Of a stretch of 64,000 bases of DNA, positions 8,848 through 16,843 are shown piece after piece. Below the pieces are notes generated by a model. The model saw only the letters and a list, made by a program, of their open reading frames with translations, was not told where the DNA came from and ran no database searches. The position numbers and the translations under genes were made by a program. The stretch's first letter is position 1; each line of letters begins with the position of its first letter. Source of the DNA: Bacillus sp. S3 (GTDB lineage Bacteria > Bacillota > Bacilli > Bacillales > Cytobacillaceae); NCBI RefSeq assembly GCF_005154805.1, contig NZ_CP039727.1, forward strand, positions 4,213,501 to 4,277,500, given 5' to 3'.

Positions 8848-10005
8848 CTAGTCCTTATGGCAACTTGTGCAAGTTTTTTCTACATGACAGGTATAGCATC
8901 TTGCTTCCGGTTTTTTTACATTTTCCGCCGGTATAGGGTGACCCTTCCGCCAATTATTTTGATGCTTCTTCGAATGACAGGTCGAACAATTAACAGTATT
9001 ATCACTCGAAGTATTTGTTCGGTTTGAACTGTGACATGTATAGCATTTTTCTGCGTCTTTGTCAGCCTCCACTCCATGATTGCCAATAAATGTGCTTGTA
9101 TGACTTACTGGACGTGCTTTATGACAACCCTGACAAAAGGTATTTTCTTTTGCATATGCTTGCTCGTTCTTGTTTGAATTGATTCTATCCCCCTGATTTA
9201 AATACTTGTCAATGGTTGACGCTTTGTCATACCCTTCCAGTGCTTCGGATGACATATACTTATGACAGGAATTGCAATCGTTTAAATCTGTCTTTGCAGC
9301 CGCACCGTGGGTTTTGGTCTTGAAATCAGCCTTTTTATGGCTCTTTGGAAACATTCCAGTCGTATGGCACGCACTGCATTCGGTTGTAATTTTTCGAGCA
9401 ATATGGCAATCCATGCAGGTATCCATAGTTGGCCGGGTAAATTTCAAATCTGCCATTGCCGCTTTTCCAACTGAAGCATCCCACTTGGAATAATCTGTGT
9501 TAAACGTCATGTTTCGATCGGCAATTTTTCCATGGGCCACACTGCTGTGACATTGGGTACAATTAATCTTTTTATCTGAATGCTGATCATGGGGAATAAT
9601 GATATCCCCAGATGCAGAAACAATACGATTTGACATATTATGGCACTCTTCGCAAGTACTATCGGGAATTTCCTTTGTCATTCGAATAATGGCTGCTGCA
9701 GTGGTTTTTTCTTTTTTGATCTTCTTTATGACTTCGTCTGCTTGAACCTTCGCTATCTGTTGAACCCCTGGGTCTTTATGACAGTTAACACAATCCACTT
9801 CGCTGTGTGTCGAGGCTTTCCACGTAAAATACTCAGGCTTCATTTCATGACAGGATGAACAATATTTTGAGCCTGAGGCTGCTTCTAGCCCGAAGAAGCC
9901 AATGAAGAAAAAGATGGCTAGAAGCAGCAATGTTATAGTTGCAACCTTAATTAACATATAGCGATAACGGGGAGGGGCCGATAACTGTTTGTGTTCTTCA
10001 TCCAT
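8848..10005 (-). CDS. Membrane-anchored 12-heme cytochrome, NapC/NirT-like N-terminus
   Basis: A 385-residue protein with one transmembrane helix (about 17-41) followed by twelve CXXCH motifs (CSSCH, CVNCH, CEECH, CTQCH, CMDCH, CSACH, CNSCH, CQGCH, CYTCH, CSTCH, CYTCH, CTSCH). The anchor followed at once by CSSCHEMKPEY and an STH motif is the pattern of NapC/NirT quinol dehydrogenases, which oxidise menaquinol and pass electrons outward. The C-terminal two-thirds is a further heme-rich domain that runs to the end of the protein. GGAGGG lies 7 bases before the ATG. It follows the 10-heme gene by 26 bp and so shares its transcript. The two proteins are paralogous in their first 150 residues (shared NCxxCHxxxxRxVxASGD block). 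Confidence 0.9.
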   Translation of the reverse strand: MDEEHKQLSAPPRYRYMLIKVATITLLLLAIFFFIGFFGLEAASGSKYCSSCHEMKPEYFTWKASTHSEVDCVNCHKDPGVQQIAKVQADEVIKKIKKEKTTAAAIIRMTKEIPDSTCEECHNMSNRIVSASGDIIIPHDQHSDKKINCTQCHSSVAHGKIADRNMTFNTDYSKWDASVGKAAMADLKFTRPTMDTCMDCHIARKITTECSACHTTGMFPKSHKKADFKTKTHGAAAKTDLNDCNSCHKYMSSEALEGYDKASTIDKYLNQGDRINSNKNEQAYAKENTFCQGCHKARPVSHTSTFIGNHGVEADKDAEKCYTCHSSNRTNTSSDNTVNCSTCHSKKHQNNWRKGHPIPAENVKKPEARCYTCHVEKTCTSCHKD

Positions 10006-10031
10006 AAAGCGTCCCTCCAGTTTAGAATTTC

Positions 10032-11423
10032 TTAATTTTTAACATCATCTTTAAATCCTGTTCTATGGCAGTATTGGCAATAAACGTCTGTTGGTGCTTT
10101 CTCATTTGCAGCGTCAGCTTTTGGTTTATCACGATCATGACAGACAAAGCATTCTGCCTTCATTTCATTTGTTTTTGCTTTGTCAGCGTGACTTGTCAGC
10201 CATTGGTTGCTGTCTCCGTGTCCATCAGGCCGTTCAGAGTGACAGGCACTGCAGAATTTATTGATGCGTGATTCTTCTTTTGCAAGAGTCATATTCGGTG
10301 TGTATTTGCCAGTTGTTTGTTTAGCATCTTTCATTTTTAAAAGTGTGATCAGATCTTCTTTAGGTATTTCTTTAATCCACTTAGAATCCTGGTGGCAGTC
10401 CATACATGTATCTAGCTTCGCAACAGCGGTGTCCCCATGTTTTTGATTCCAGTCGGCTGTTTGGTGGCTTTTAGGAATATCCACTTTCTTGTGGCATGTC
10501 TTACATTCCATGGATATCTTAACGTCTTTCTTTTGTTTTCCTATTGCCTGCAAGATAATTTTTTGCGTTTTTTCATCATGAGCTTCCGCAGCCGCTTCTG
10601 ATTTTTCAACTGATTCTTCTGTTGCTTCACCAGCAGTTGTTTTCGCTTGCTCTTGTTCTTCCAGCTTCTTATCAACGTGTTCTGGATTTGGTGGAACTAG
10701 GTAGGATACTTCTTCCCATGGTTTTTCACCGTTGTTTACCTTATCGTGACAATCAATACATGTACCCATGTTTGGTGCCATATATTTCTTTTCCATGAGC
10801 TTTTGTGCTGTTTCCTCTGTGTAATGACCGCGGACTTCCTCGGTATTAATACCGCGTGCAACAATTTTCGCGTGAACAACTCCAGCATGACAGCTGATAC
10901 ACGGAACCCCTTCTTCAATATGACCTTTATGGTTTACCTTCAGATCTCCGGATGCGGTAACAAGACGATTCTTGGAGTGACATTGCAAACAGTTTTCATT
11001 GGAAATCGCTTCGTCCTCGGTTTGAACAATTTGTTTAGGCACACCGGTCACATGATAGTAGACCTCTTTCATCGATTTCATTTTGTGGGTTACCATATTG
11101 ACGAACCCAGGCTTGATATGACACTGGACACATGTGATATTGTTGTGGGCGCTGGCAGTATACGTTGAGTACTCAGGCGCCATTTCATGACAGCTGGCAC
11201 AAAATGACGGCGAATTGGTTAAGGAAAGCACACCGTACCCGCCTCCGAAAACAACGATACAGCCAACAAGAGAAGCGAAAAGCAACTTCCACCTGTTAAC
11301 TGGATTTTTCCAGTCTATCCCTCTGAATTTTTGCCAAAGTCTGCGAATTAGGCCAGCTTTTTTTCTATCTTCTCTTGTTTCGGGATCTTTATCTTTATCT
11401 TTCTTTTTTCCCCAAATGGCCAC
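10032..11423 (-). CDS. Membrane-anchored 10-heme cytochrome, NapC/NirT-like
   Basis: A 463-residue protein: a lysine-rich cytoplasmic start, one transmembrane helix (about 46-68), then ten CXXCH motifs (CASCH, CVQCH, CLQCH, CISCH, CIDCH, CKTCH, CMDCH, CSACH, CFVCH, CQYCH). CASCHEMAPEYSTYTASAH directly after the helix is the NapC/NirT quinol-oxidising signature. A Glu/Ala-rich linker (about 245-290) separates two heme groups. Start is GTG at 11423 with AAGGG 8 bases upstream. First gene of the cytochrome transcript, facing a 540-bp intergenic region shared with secA. Probable function: moving electrons from menaquinol to the outer cytochromes; specific acceptor unknown. Confidence 0.9.
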   Translation of the reverse strand: MAIWGKKKDKDKDPETREDRKKAGLIRRLWQKFRGIDWKNPVNRWKLLFASLVGCIVVFGGGYGVLSLTNSPSFCASCHEMAPEYSTYTASAHNNITCVQCHIKPGFVNMVTHKMKSMKEVYYHVTGVPKQIVQTEDEAISNENCLQCHSKNRLVTASGDLKVNHKGHIEEGVPCISCHAGVVHAKIVARGINTEEVRGHYTEETAQKLMEKKYMAPNMGTCIDCHDKVNNGEKPWEEVSYLVPPNPEHVDKKLEEQEQAKTTAGEATEESVEKSEAAAEAHDEKTQKIILQAIGKQKKDVKISMECKTCHKKVDIPKSHQTADWNQKHGDTAVAKLDTCMDCHQDSKWIKEIPKEDLITLLKMKDAKQTTGKYTPNMTLAKEESRINKFCSACHSERPDGHGDSNQWLTSHADKAKTNEMKAECFVCHDRDKPKADAANEKAPTDVYCQYCHRTGFKDDVKN

Positions 11424-11508
11424 TTAACTCACCCTTCCCATTTTGGATTCATTCTCTCTATTTATTTTCCATATTTACCTCTCTAAAGGTAGTATCTAAC
11501 ATTGTAAG

Positions 11509-11548
11509 AGTATATTCCAATGTACAATTTGTGAATATTTTTTCATAA
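11509..11548 (-). promoter_or_regulatory. Candidate redox operator/promoter of the cytochrome operon
   Basis: An imperfect inverted repeat, TTGTGAA-N6-TTCATAA (11529-11548), lies about 105-125 bases before the 10-heme start. On the minus strand a TATACT (11514-11509) follows with TTCACA 15 bases upstream, so the repeat would overlap the -35. It resembles Rex or Fnr/Crp half-sites but with non-standard spacing. Inference only. Confidence 0.3.
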
Positions 11549-11802
11549 AGACAAAAGTCCTATTTTACCCTAAAAACAACATACAAACGTTGTTATCAAA
11601 GAGTTCTATTAACACTGTTTATATAGTATTAACAAACATTTGATTGAATTTTTATACACCATTCGAAGTTATTATTCATTCAATATTCATTTTTATCAGT
11701 ACGAACTTCCATTGATATGGATTCGCGGTTAAACTGCCATCAAACTGTTATAATTGACAAAAAAATGAACATCCGGCAGAAATTTATTCGCTGTTTATAA
11801 TC

Positions 11803-11830
11803 TGGCTCCTATTAAATAGGAGCCACCATT
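11803..11830. other. Near-perfect palindrome followed by a T-run, orphan
   Basis: TGGCTCCTATT and AATAGGAGCCA are separated by one base and followed by CC then ATTTTTT. It looks like a plus-strand terminator, yet no plus-strand gene precedes it. It lies within the 540-bp gap between the divergent cytochrome operon and secA. It may end a short RNA or be a relic of rearrangement. Confidence 0.45.
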
Positions 11831-11851
11831 TTTTGCTCCCTGCTAACATTG

Positions 11852-11880
11852 TTGTCACTGTTTGAAGGAAATGGTAAGAT
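11852..11880 (+). promoter_or_regulatory. Predicted SigA promoter of secA
   Basis: TTGTCA (11852-11857), 17-base spacer, TAAGAT (11875-11880), about 85 bases before the secA start. Confidence 0.45.
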
Positions 11881-11964
11881 AAATAAGAAAATTATCGAAT
11901 TGTTTGGCATGGATTTTTTTGAAAAATTGTTATTTTAGTCTCGATAAGAAGGAGCGTTCATCAG

Positions 11965-14478
11965 ATGATGGGGATTTTAAATAAAGTATTTGATCTGAAC
12001 AAACGCGAGCTGAAGAGGTTAGACAAGCTTGCAACGAAAATTGATGCCCTTGCTGCGGAAACAGAAAAGTTAACAGACGAGCAGCTTCGGGAAAAAACGG
12101 AGGAGTTTAAGGCTCGTTATCAAAAGGGTGAAACTCTTGACGATTTACTAGTGGAAGCATTTGCGGTAGTCCGCGAAGGCGCCCGCCGTGTGCTAGGTTT
12201 ATATCCGTACCATGTTCAGCTGATGGGGGGTATTTCTCTCCACGAAGGGAACATTTCGGAAATGAAGACTGGGGAAGGTAAAACGTTAACCGCAACGATG
12301 CCGGTTTATTTAAACGCCCTGTCTGGAAAAGGTGTTCATGTTGTTACCGTCAACGAATATTTGGCAAGCCGTGACGCCACTGAAATGGGGGAGCTGTATC
12401 AATTTTTAGGACTTACAGTTGGCTTGAATTTGAACAGCATGGATAAGGATGAAAAGCAAGCATCCTATGCCTGCGATATCACCTATGGTACAAACAACGA
12501 ATTCGGCTTCGATTATCTCCGGGATAACATGGTTTTGTATAAAGAGCAAAAGGTACAGCGTCCTCTCTTTTTTGCTGTCATTGATGAAGTTGACTCGATT
12601 TTAATTGACGAAGCGCGTACCCCGTTGATTATTTCCGGCTCAGCACAAAAATCAGCTGTTCTGTATATTCAAGCAAATGCCTTTGTCCGTATGCTCGTAA
12701 AGGATACTGATTACACGTATGATGAAAAAACGAAAGGCGTTATGCTGACGGAAGAAGGAATCAGTAAAGCCGAAAAGGCCTTCGGAATTGAAAACCTTTT
12801 TGATATGTCGCACGTAACGCTGAACCATCATATTAACCAGGCGTTAAAGGCAAATGTCAGTATGCATCTCGATGTTGATTATGTTGTGCAAGAGGGCGAA
12901 ATTGTGATCGTCGACCAGTTTACCGGCCGGTTGATGAAGGGCCGCCGCTATAGCGAGGGCTTGCACCAGGCCATTGAGGCAAAAGAAGGTCTAGAAGTCC
13001 AAAACGAAAGTATGACAATGGCAACGATTACGTTCCAAAACTACTTCCGAATGTATGAAAAATTAGCCGGTATGACAGGTACAGCGAAAACAGAAGAAGA
13101 GGAATTCCGCAACATCTATAATATGAATGTTATCGTTATTCCAACTAACAAACCAATTGCCCGTGACGACCGCCCGGATTTAATTTACTCATCGATGGAC
13201 GGCAAGTTCCGCGCGGTTGTAGAGGATATTGCCGAACGTAATCAAAAGGGACAGCCGGTCCTCGTTGGTACGGTTGCAATTGAAACGTCTGAGCTGATCT
13301 CAACCTATTTATTCAAAAAACGAATCCATCATAATGTCTTGAATGCGAAAAACCATGAACGTGAAGCAGAAATCATTGCGGAAGCAGGTCATAAGGGGGC
13401 CGTTACCATTGCAACCAACATGGCTGGCCGTGGTACAGACATTAAACTTGGTGAAGGGGTTATTGAACTAGGCGGATTAGCGGTTATTGGCACCGAGCGC
13501 CACGAAAGCAGACGGATTGATAACCAGCTCCGCGGACGTTCCGGTCGTCAAGGGGACCCTGGTGTTACCCAGTTTTATTTATCAATGGAAGATGAATTAA
13601 TGCGCCGTTTCGGCTCTGATAATATGAAATCAATGATGGAAAAGCTTGGAATGGATGATACTCAGCCGATTCAAAGTAAGATGGTATCCCGTGCAGTTGA
13701 ATCAGCACAAAAACGTGTGGAGGGCAATAACTTTGATGCCCGTAAACAACTGTTGCAGTATGACGATGTTCTCCGTCAACAGCGTGAGATTATTTACTCT
13801 CAGCGTGATGAAGTGCTGGAATCTGAAAACCTTCGCGACATTGTTCAAAAGATGATTGTAAATTCGCTTCAGCGCAATGTCGAGGCACATGCTTCCCGAC
13901 ATGAGGATGAAGAAGAATGGAATCTCCAAGCGATTGTGGAATATGTTCAGGGAACCCTGCTTCATGAGGGCGACATTACCATTAATGACCTTAAGGGCAA
14001 AGATCCAGAAGAAATCGTCGATGCCATTTATACGAAAGTGAAAGAGCGATATGAGGAAAAGGAACAAATTCTTTATCCTGAACAAATGCGTGAATTTGAA
14101 AAGGTGGTTACATTAAGAGCGGTTGACTCCAAGTGGATTGATCATATTGACGCCATGGATCAGCTGCGCCAAGGTATCCATCTACGTGCCTACGGACAAA
14201 TCGACCCTCTTCGTGAATACCAGCATGAAGGCTTCGCCATGTTTGAGACGATGATTCAATCCATCGAGGATGAAACAGCTATGTACATCATGAAAGCTGA
14301 GATTCGCAACAATCTCGAACGTGAGGAAGTCGCCAAAGGCCAAGCGGTAAATCCGAAGGAAGACGGCGAGCCCGTTAAGAAGAAACCAAAAGTGAAGCAA
14401 ATTGATGTCGGCCGCAACGACCCATGTATCTGTGGCAGCGGCAAGAAATATAAGAACTGCTGCGGTGCGGCGAAATAA
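11965..14478 (+). CDS. secA: Preprotein translocase ATPase SecA
   Basis: The motor of the Sec pathway, pushing unfolded preproteins through SecYEG with ATP. 837 residues, almost colinear with B. subtilis SecA (841). Walker A GEGKT is at residues 103-107, the Walker B/DEAD-like block is [15 protein letters not shown], the second helicase half carries [13 protein letters not shown] and RGRSGRQGD, and the C-terminus has the zinc motif [20 protein letters not shown] precedes the first ATG by 10 bases. The gene runs opposite to hpf and prfB, with which it is normally colinear in bacilli. It converges with hpf, each having its own terminator. Confidence 0.98.
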   Translation: MMGILNKVFDLNKRELKRLDKLATKIDALAAETEKLTDEQLREKTEEFKARYQKGETLDDLLVEAFAVVREGARRVLGLYPYHVQLMGGISLHEGNISEMKTGEGKTLTATMPVYLNALSGKGVHVVTVNEYLASRDATEMGELYQFLGLTVGLNLNSMDKDEKQASYACDITYGTNNEFGFDYLRDNMVLYKEQKVQRPLFFAVIDEVDSILIDEARTPLIISGSAQKSAVLYIQANAFVRMLVKDTDYTYDEKTKGVMLTEEGISKAEKAFGIENLFDMSHVTLNHHINQALKANVSMHLDVDYVVQEGEIVIVDQFTGRLMKGRRYSEGLHQAIEAKEGLEVQNESMTMATITFQNYFRMYEKLAGMTGTAKTEEEEFRNIYNMNVIVIPTNKPIARDDRPDLIYSSMDGKFRAVVEDIAERNQKGQPVLVGTVAIETSELISTYLFKKRIHHNVLNAKNHEREAEIIAEAGHKGAVTIATNMAGRGTDIKLGEGVIELGGLAVIGTERHESRRIDNQLRGRSGRQGDPGVTQFYLSMEDELMRRFGSDNMKSMMEKLGMDDTQPIQSKMVSRAVESAQKRVEGNNFDARKQLLQYDDVLRQQREIIYSQRDEVLESENLRDIVQKMIVNSLQRNVEAHASRHEDEEEWNLQAIVEYVQGTLLHEGDITINDLKGKDPEEIVDAIYTKVKERYEEKEQILYPEQMREFEKVVTLRAVDSKWIDHIDAMDQLRQGIHLRAYGQIDPLREYQHEGFAMFETMIQSIEDETAMYIMKAEIRNNLEREEVAKGQAVNPKEDGEPVKKKPKVKQIDVGRNDPCICGSGKKYKNCCGAAK

Positions 14479-14489
14479 CGAAATAGTAA

Positions 14490-14525
14490 GAGGGCTGACG
14501 AGTTGAATCGCCAGCCCTTTTTTTA
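14490..14525 (+). terminator. Terminator of secA
   Basis: AGGGCTG and CAGCCCT arms followed by seven T residues. Confidence 0.85.
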
Positions 14526-14549
14526 CGTATACATCCATCATTAACTATT

Positions 14550-14583
14550 AAAAAACGCCCCTCCTGTTATCGGAGCGGCGTTC
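14550..14583 (-). terminator. Terminator of hpf
   Basis: On the minus strand AACGCCGCTCC pairs with GGAGGGGCGTT, then TTTT. Immediately after the hpf stop. Confidence 0.8.
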
Positions 14584-14592
14584 TCGTTCATA

Positions 14593-15141
14593 TTATTGTG
14601 CTTCAATTAAGCCGTAGCGGCCGTCTTTACGCTTGTAAACAACATTTGTACGGTTAGTATCTGAATTAGTGAATACATAGAAGCTATGACCAAGCATGTT
14701 CATTTGCAGGATTGCTTCTTCACTGTCCATTGGTTTCAGGTCGAAACGCTTTGTCCGGACTAATTCAAGATCATCCTCATCTACTTCGTGTGCTTCCGGG
14801 CTTTCAGTAGTAGCAAATGTAATCGGAAATTCGCCCTTTTCACGGAATTTACGGTTCACCTTTGTTTTGTGTTTGCGAATTTGGCGCTCCAGCTTATCCG
14901 TAATTAAATCAATTCCTGCATACATGTCAATATTTGTTTCTTCAGCACGTAAAACTAAATGCGGCATCGGGATGGTTACCTCTACCTTTGAAGTTTTATC
15001 TTGATTGAATCTAAGATTCACATTTACCTTTGCATCGGGTGCTTCAGTAAAATAACGCTCCAATTTAGCAATTTTTCTCTCTACATACTCTCTAATTGCT
15101 GGAGTAACCTCAATGTTTTCACCACGAACGTTATATTTCAT
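14593..15141 (-). CDS. hpf: Long-form ribosome hibernation promoting factor
   Basis: Binds the 30S subunit and drives 100S ribosome dimer formation in stationary phase. 182 residues, the long form of Firmicutes: an N-terminal S30AE domain (MKYNVRGENIEVTPAIREYV onward, about residues 1-100) joined by a linker to the C-terminal dimerisation domain (about 125-182, with RTKRFDLKPM and AEAILQMNMLGHSFYVF-like residues). AAGGAGGAG lies 7 bases before the ATG. In B. subtilis this gene is yvyD, driven by SigB and SigH; a SigB-like element is seen upstream here. Confidence 0.96.
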   Translation of the reverse strand: MKYNVRGENIEVTPAIREYVERKIAKLERYFTEAPDAKVNVNLRFNQDKTSKVEVTIPMPHLVLRAEETNIDMYAGIDLITDKLERQIRKHKTKVNRKFREKGEFPITFATTESPEAHEVDEDDLELVRTKRFDLKPMDSEEAILQMNMLGHSFYVFTNSDTNRTNVVYKRKDGRYGLIEAQ

Positions 15142-15186
15142 ATGTGGACTCCTCCTTTAGTTAAGGCTTGTGTATACATTTCTATT

Positions 15187-15211
15187 TTACCCTATGATTA
15201 TCCTGCTAAAT
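15187..15211 (-). promoter_or_regulatory. Possible SigB-type promoter of hpf
   Basis: On the minus strand ATTTAG (4/6 to GTTTAA), 13 bases, then GGGTAA (SigB -10), about 50 bases before the start. B. subtilis hpf is SigB-dependent, which supports the guess. Confidence 0.35.
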
Positions 15212-15415
15212 CAGTACAAAAATTTTGTCGATTTATTGACAAATCCATCAGGCAAATAGTAACAATGTTTGACACCACCTTTGACTTCAATAGATATTTT
15301 TCGCTAAAATGAATGGTTATTCATATTTATTGTACTATTAAACGGGACAATTTACCATCAATATGCTTACAGAATAGGCTAAATGGATGTGAAAACGAAT
15401 GGAGGATTTCACCAT

Positions 15416-15913
15416 ATGGAACATGAAGAACGTAAATTACTCGCCTGGCATGAGACATTGGAGTTGCATGAATTAGTGGCCTTCCAATCGATGGGATTAA
15501 TGAAACTGAAAATGTCGTTTAAAAAGGTAACGGACAATGAGCTAAAAGAACTATACAAAATGTGCATTCACGACCTGGAAGGTAACATAAAAGAGCTGCT
15601 TAAATTTTATCCAATGGCACAGGGTCACCAAACCAGGGAAGAAGAAGAATTACGCGAAGATATGGGCTTTTTCGCAGCAGATCTGCTGGGACTTTCGAAA
15701 ACATTAGTGCGGAACCTCGCTGCAGCAATTACCGAAACTGCCACACCGGCGTTACGGAAAACCTTCACCAATCAGCTGATAGCAGCAATCCACGGCCACG
15801 AACGAGTTTTTACTTATATGCATAAACACGGCTATTATCCTGCATATGATTTGGGGCTCTTGTTGGGACATGATATAGAAAATGCACAAAAGGCACTTCG
15901 GATGAAGTTATGA
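15416..15913 (+). CDS. CotF-like spore coat protein
   Basis: A 165-residue all-helical protein of the CotF/ferritin-like spore coat family: WHETLELHELVAFQSMGLMKLK, about four helices and a Tyr-rich tail HKHGYYPAYDLGLLLGHD. Family members are placed on the forming spore. The ATG at 15416 is chosen because GGAGG (15401-15405) lies 10 bases before it; the earlier in-frame ATG at 15383 has no site. It stands alone between hpf and comFC, where B. subtilis carries the flagellin/hook-associated block. Confidence 0.75.
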   Translation: MEHEERKLLAWHETLELHELVAFQSMGLMKLKMSFKKVTDNELKELYKMCIHDLEGNIKELLKFYPMAQGHQTREEEELREDMGFFAADLLGLSKTLVRNLAAAITETATPALRKTFTNQLIAAIHGHERVFTYMHKHGYYPAYDLGLLLGHDIENAQKALRMKL

Positions 15914-15918
15914 TTGAG

Positions 15919-15950
15919 GTTGGCGGGCAGGGATTGTTGCCCCCGCCACC
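15919..15950 (+). terminator. Weak terminator-like hairpin after the cotF-like gene
   Basis: GGCGGG and CCCGCC arms with a loop of about 17 bases, followed by a poor tail (ACGATTTTG). Confidence 0.35.
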
Positions 15951-16026
15951 ACGATTTTGCATGTGTCAGATAGTGTATTCAAATTGATTGGGATACCTGT
16001 TGTATATCCTTCGTCTTCTCCTATTT

Positions 16027-16743
16027 CTACCTTGCTATTGTTAACGACTGGATCCTTTCAGCTCCAGCTGCTTTCAAAAGTTTTGCTGCATGCCTTAGTG
16101 TGGAACCGGTTGTGTAAATATCATCAACGAGGACGACCCTTTTTCCTTGTACATTGGTTTCAGCTGCGAGTTTAAATACTTGGGGAAGATGAATACGCTC
16201 TGACCTTGATTTTTTCGATTGTTTTTCTGAGTGGACGCGGGTGAGTATTTCTGAAGGAGCTAAGCCGGATTCTATTATCAGAGCTCCGGCCTGATTAAAG
16301 CCGCGCTCATATAGCCGTTCATCGCTTAATGGAATCGGCACAAGTACATCCGGGTTTATTTTTATCAGTTCAATCTTAAAAAATTGTGCGAAAACCTTTG
16401 CTAATACATAATCACCGCGAAACTTAAATTTGGCAATAACCTCTTTTAAAAATTCATTATACAAGAAAATCGAATGATTTTTTTCGAGAAATCCACTCCA
16501 TTCCGAATCCTCCTCCCAGCGGAAGCAATCATTGCACATATCCCCCTTGCGAAATTTCTCATCAAGTCGGGTTAGGGGGCGGCAGCATATCCGGCATGTC
16601 TCGCCTACAATTTTTTCAAGCCTCCCCGCACATTTGGTGCAAAGAAAAGGCTCCTTCTCAATCGAGAAAATAGCTCTCCACCCTATTTCCGGCTGAATGG
16701 CGTTATGGCAGACAAGACAGCGGTCTTGTTGAAATAGATTCAT
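16027..16743 (-). CDS. comFC: Competence protein ComFC, phosphoribosyltransferase fold
   Basis: A 238-residue late competence protein needed for uptake of transforming DNA. The N-terminal third has paired cysteines (C9/C12, C36/C39, CRICC, CNDC) forming a zinc finger. The C-terminal half is a type I phosphoribosyltransferase fold with the PRPP loop VVLVDDIYTTGST and the PIPLSDERLYERGFNQA block. AAAAGGAG lies 7 bases before the ATG. It follows comFA by 100 bp; comFB is not between them. Confidence 0.93.
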   Translation of the reverse strand: MNLFQQDRCLVCHNAIQPEIGWRAIFSIEKEPFLCTKCAGRLEKIVGETCRICCRPLTRLDEKFRKGDMCNDCFRWEEDSEWSGFLEKNHSIFLYNEFLKEVIAKFKFRGDYVLAKVFAQFFKIELIKINPDVLVPIPLSDERLYERGFNQAGALIIESGLAPSEILTRVHSEKQSKKSRSERIHLPQVFKLAAETNVQGKRVVLVDDIYTTGSTLRHAAKLLKAAGAERIQSLTIAR

Positions 16744-16843
16744 TTTACTACTCCTTTTTAAATATGGGACCGAGCGCTTTAACCCATCTTACGCAATCAA
16801 ACTCGTGTAAATATTTTTTCGCAATTTGGTTCTGCACCTGCTT

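Noticed and set aside
10005..10032. Nitrite reductase (NrfA-like) activity in the multiheme proteins
   Set aside because: No CXXCK motif and no separate catalytic subunit; patterns fit NapC/NirT-like and doubled-CXXCH cytochromes instead.
13702..14085. Minus-strand frame of 127 residues inside secA
   Set aside because: Shadow of a strongly conserved gene; hydrophobic product with no family signature.
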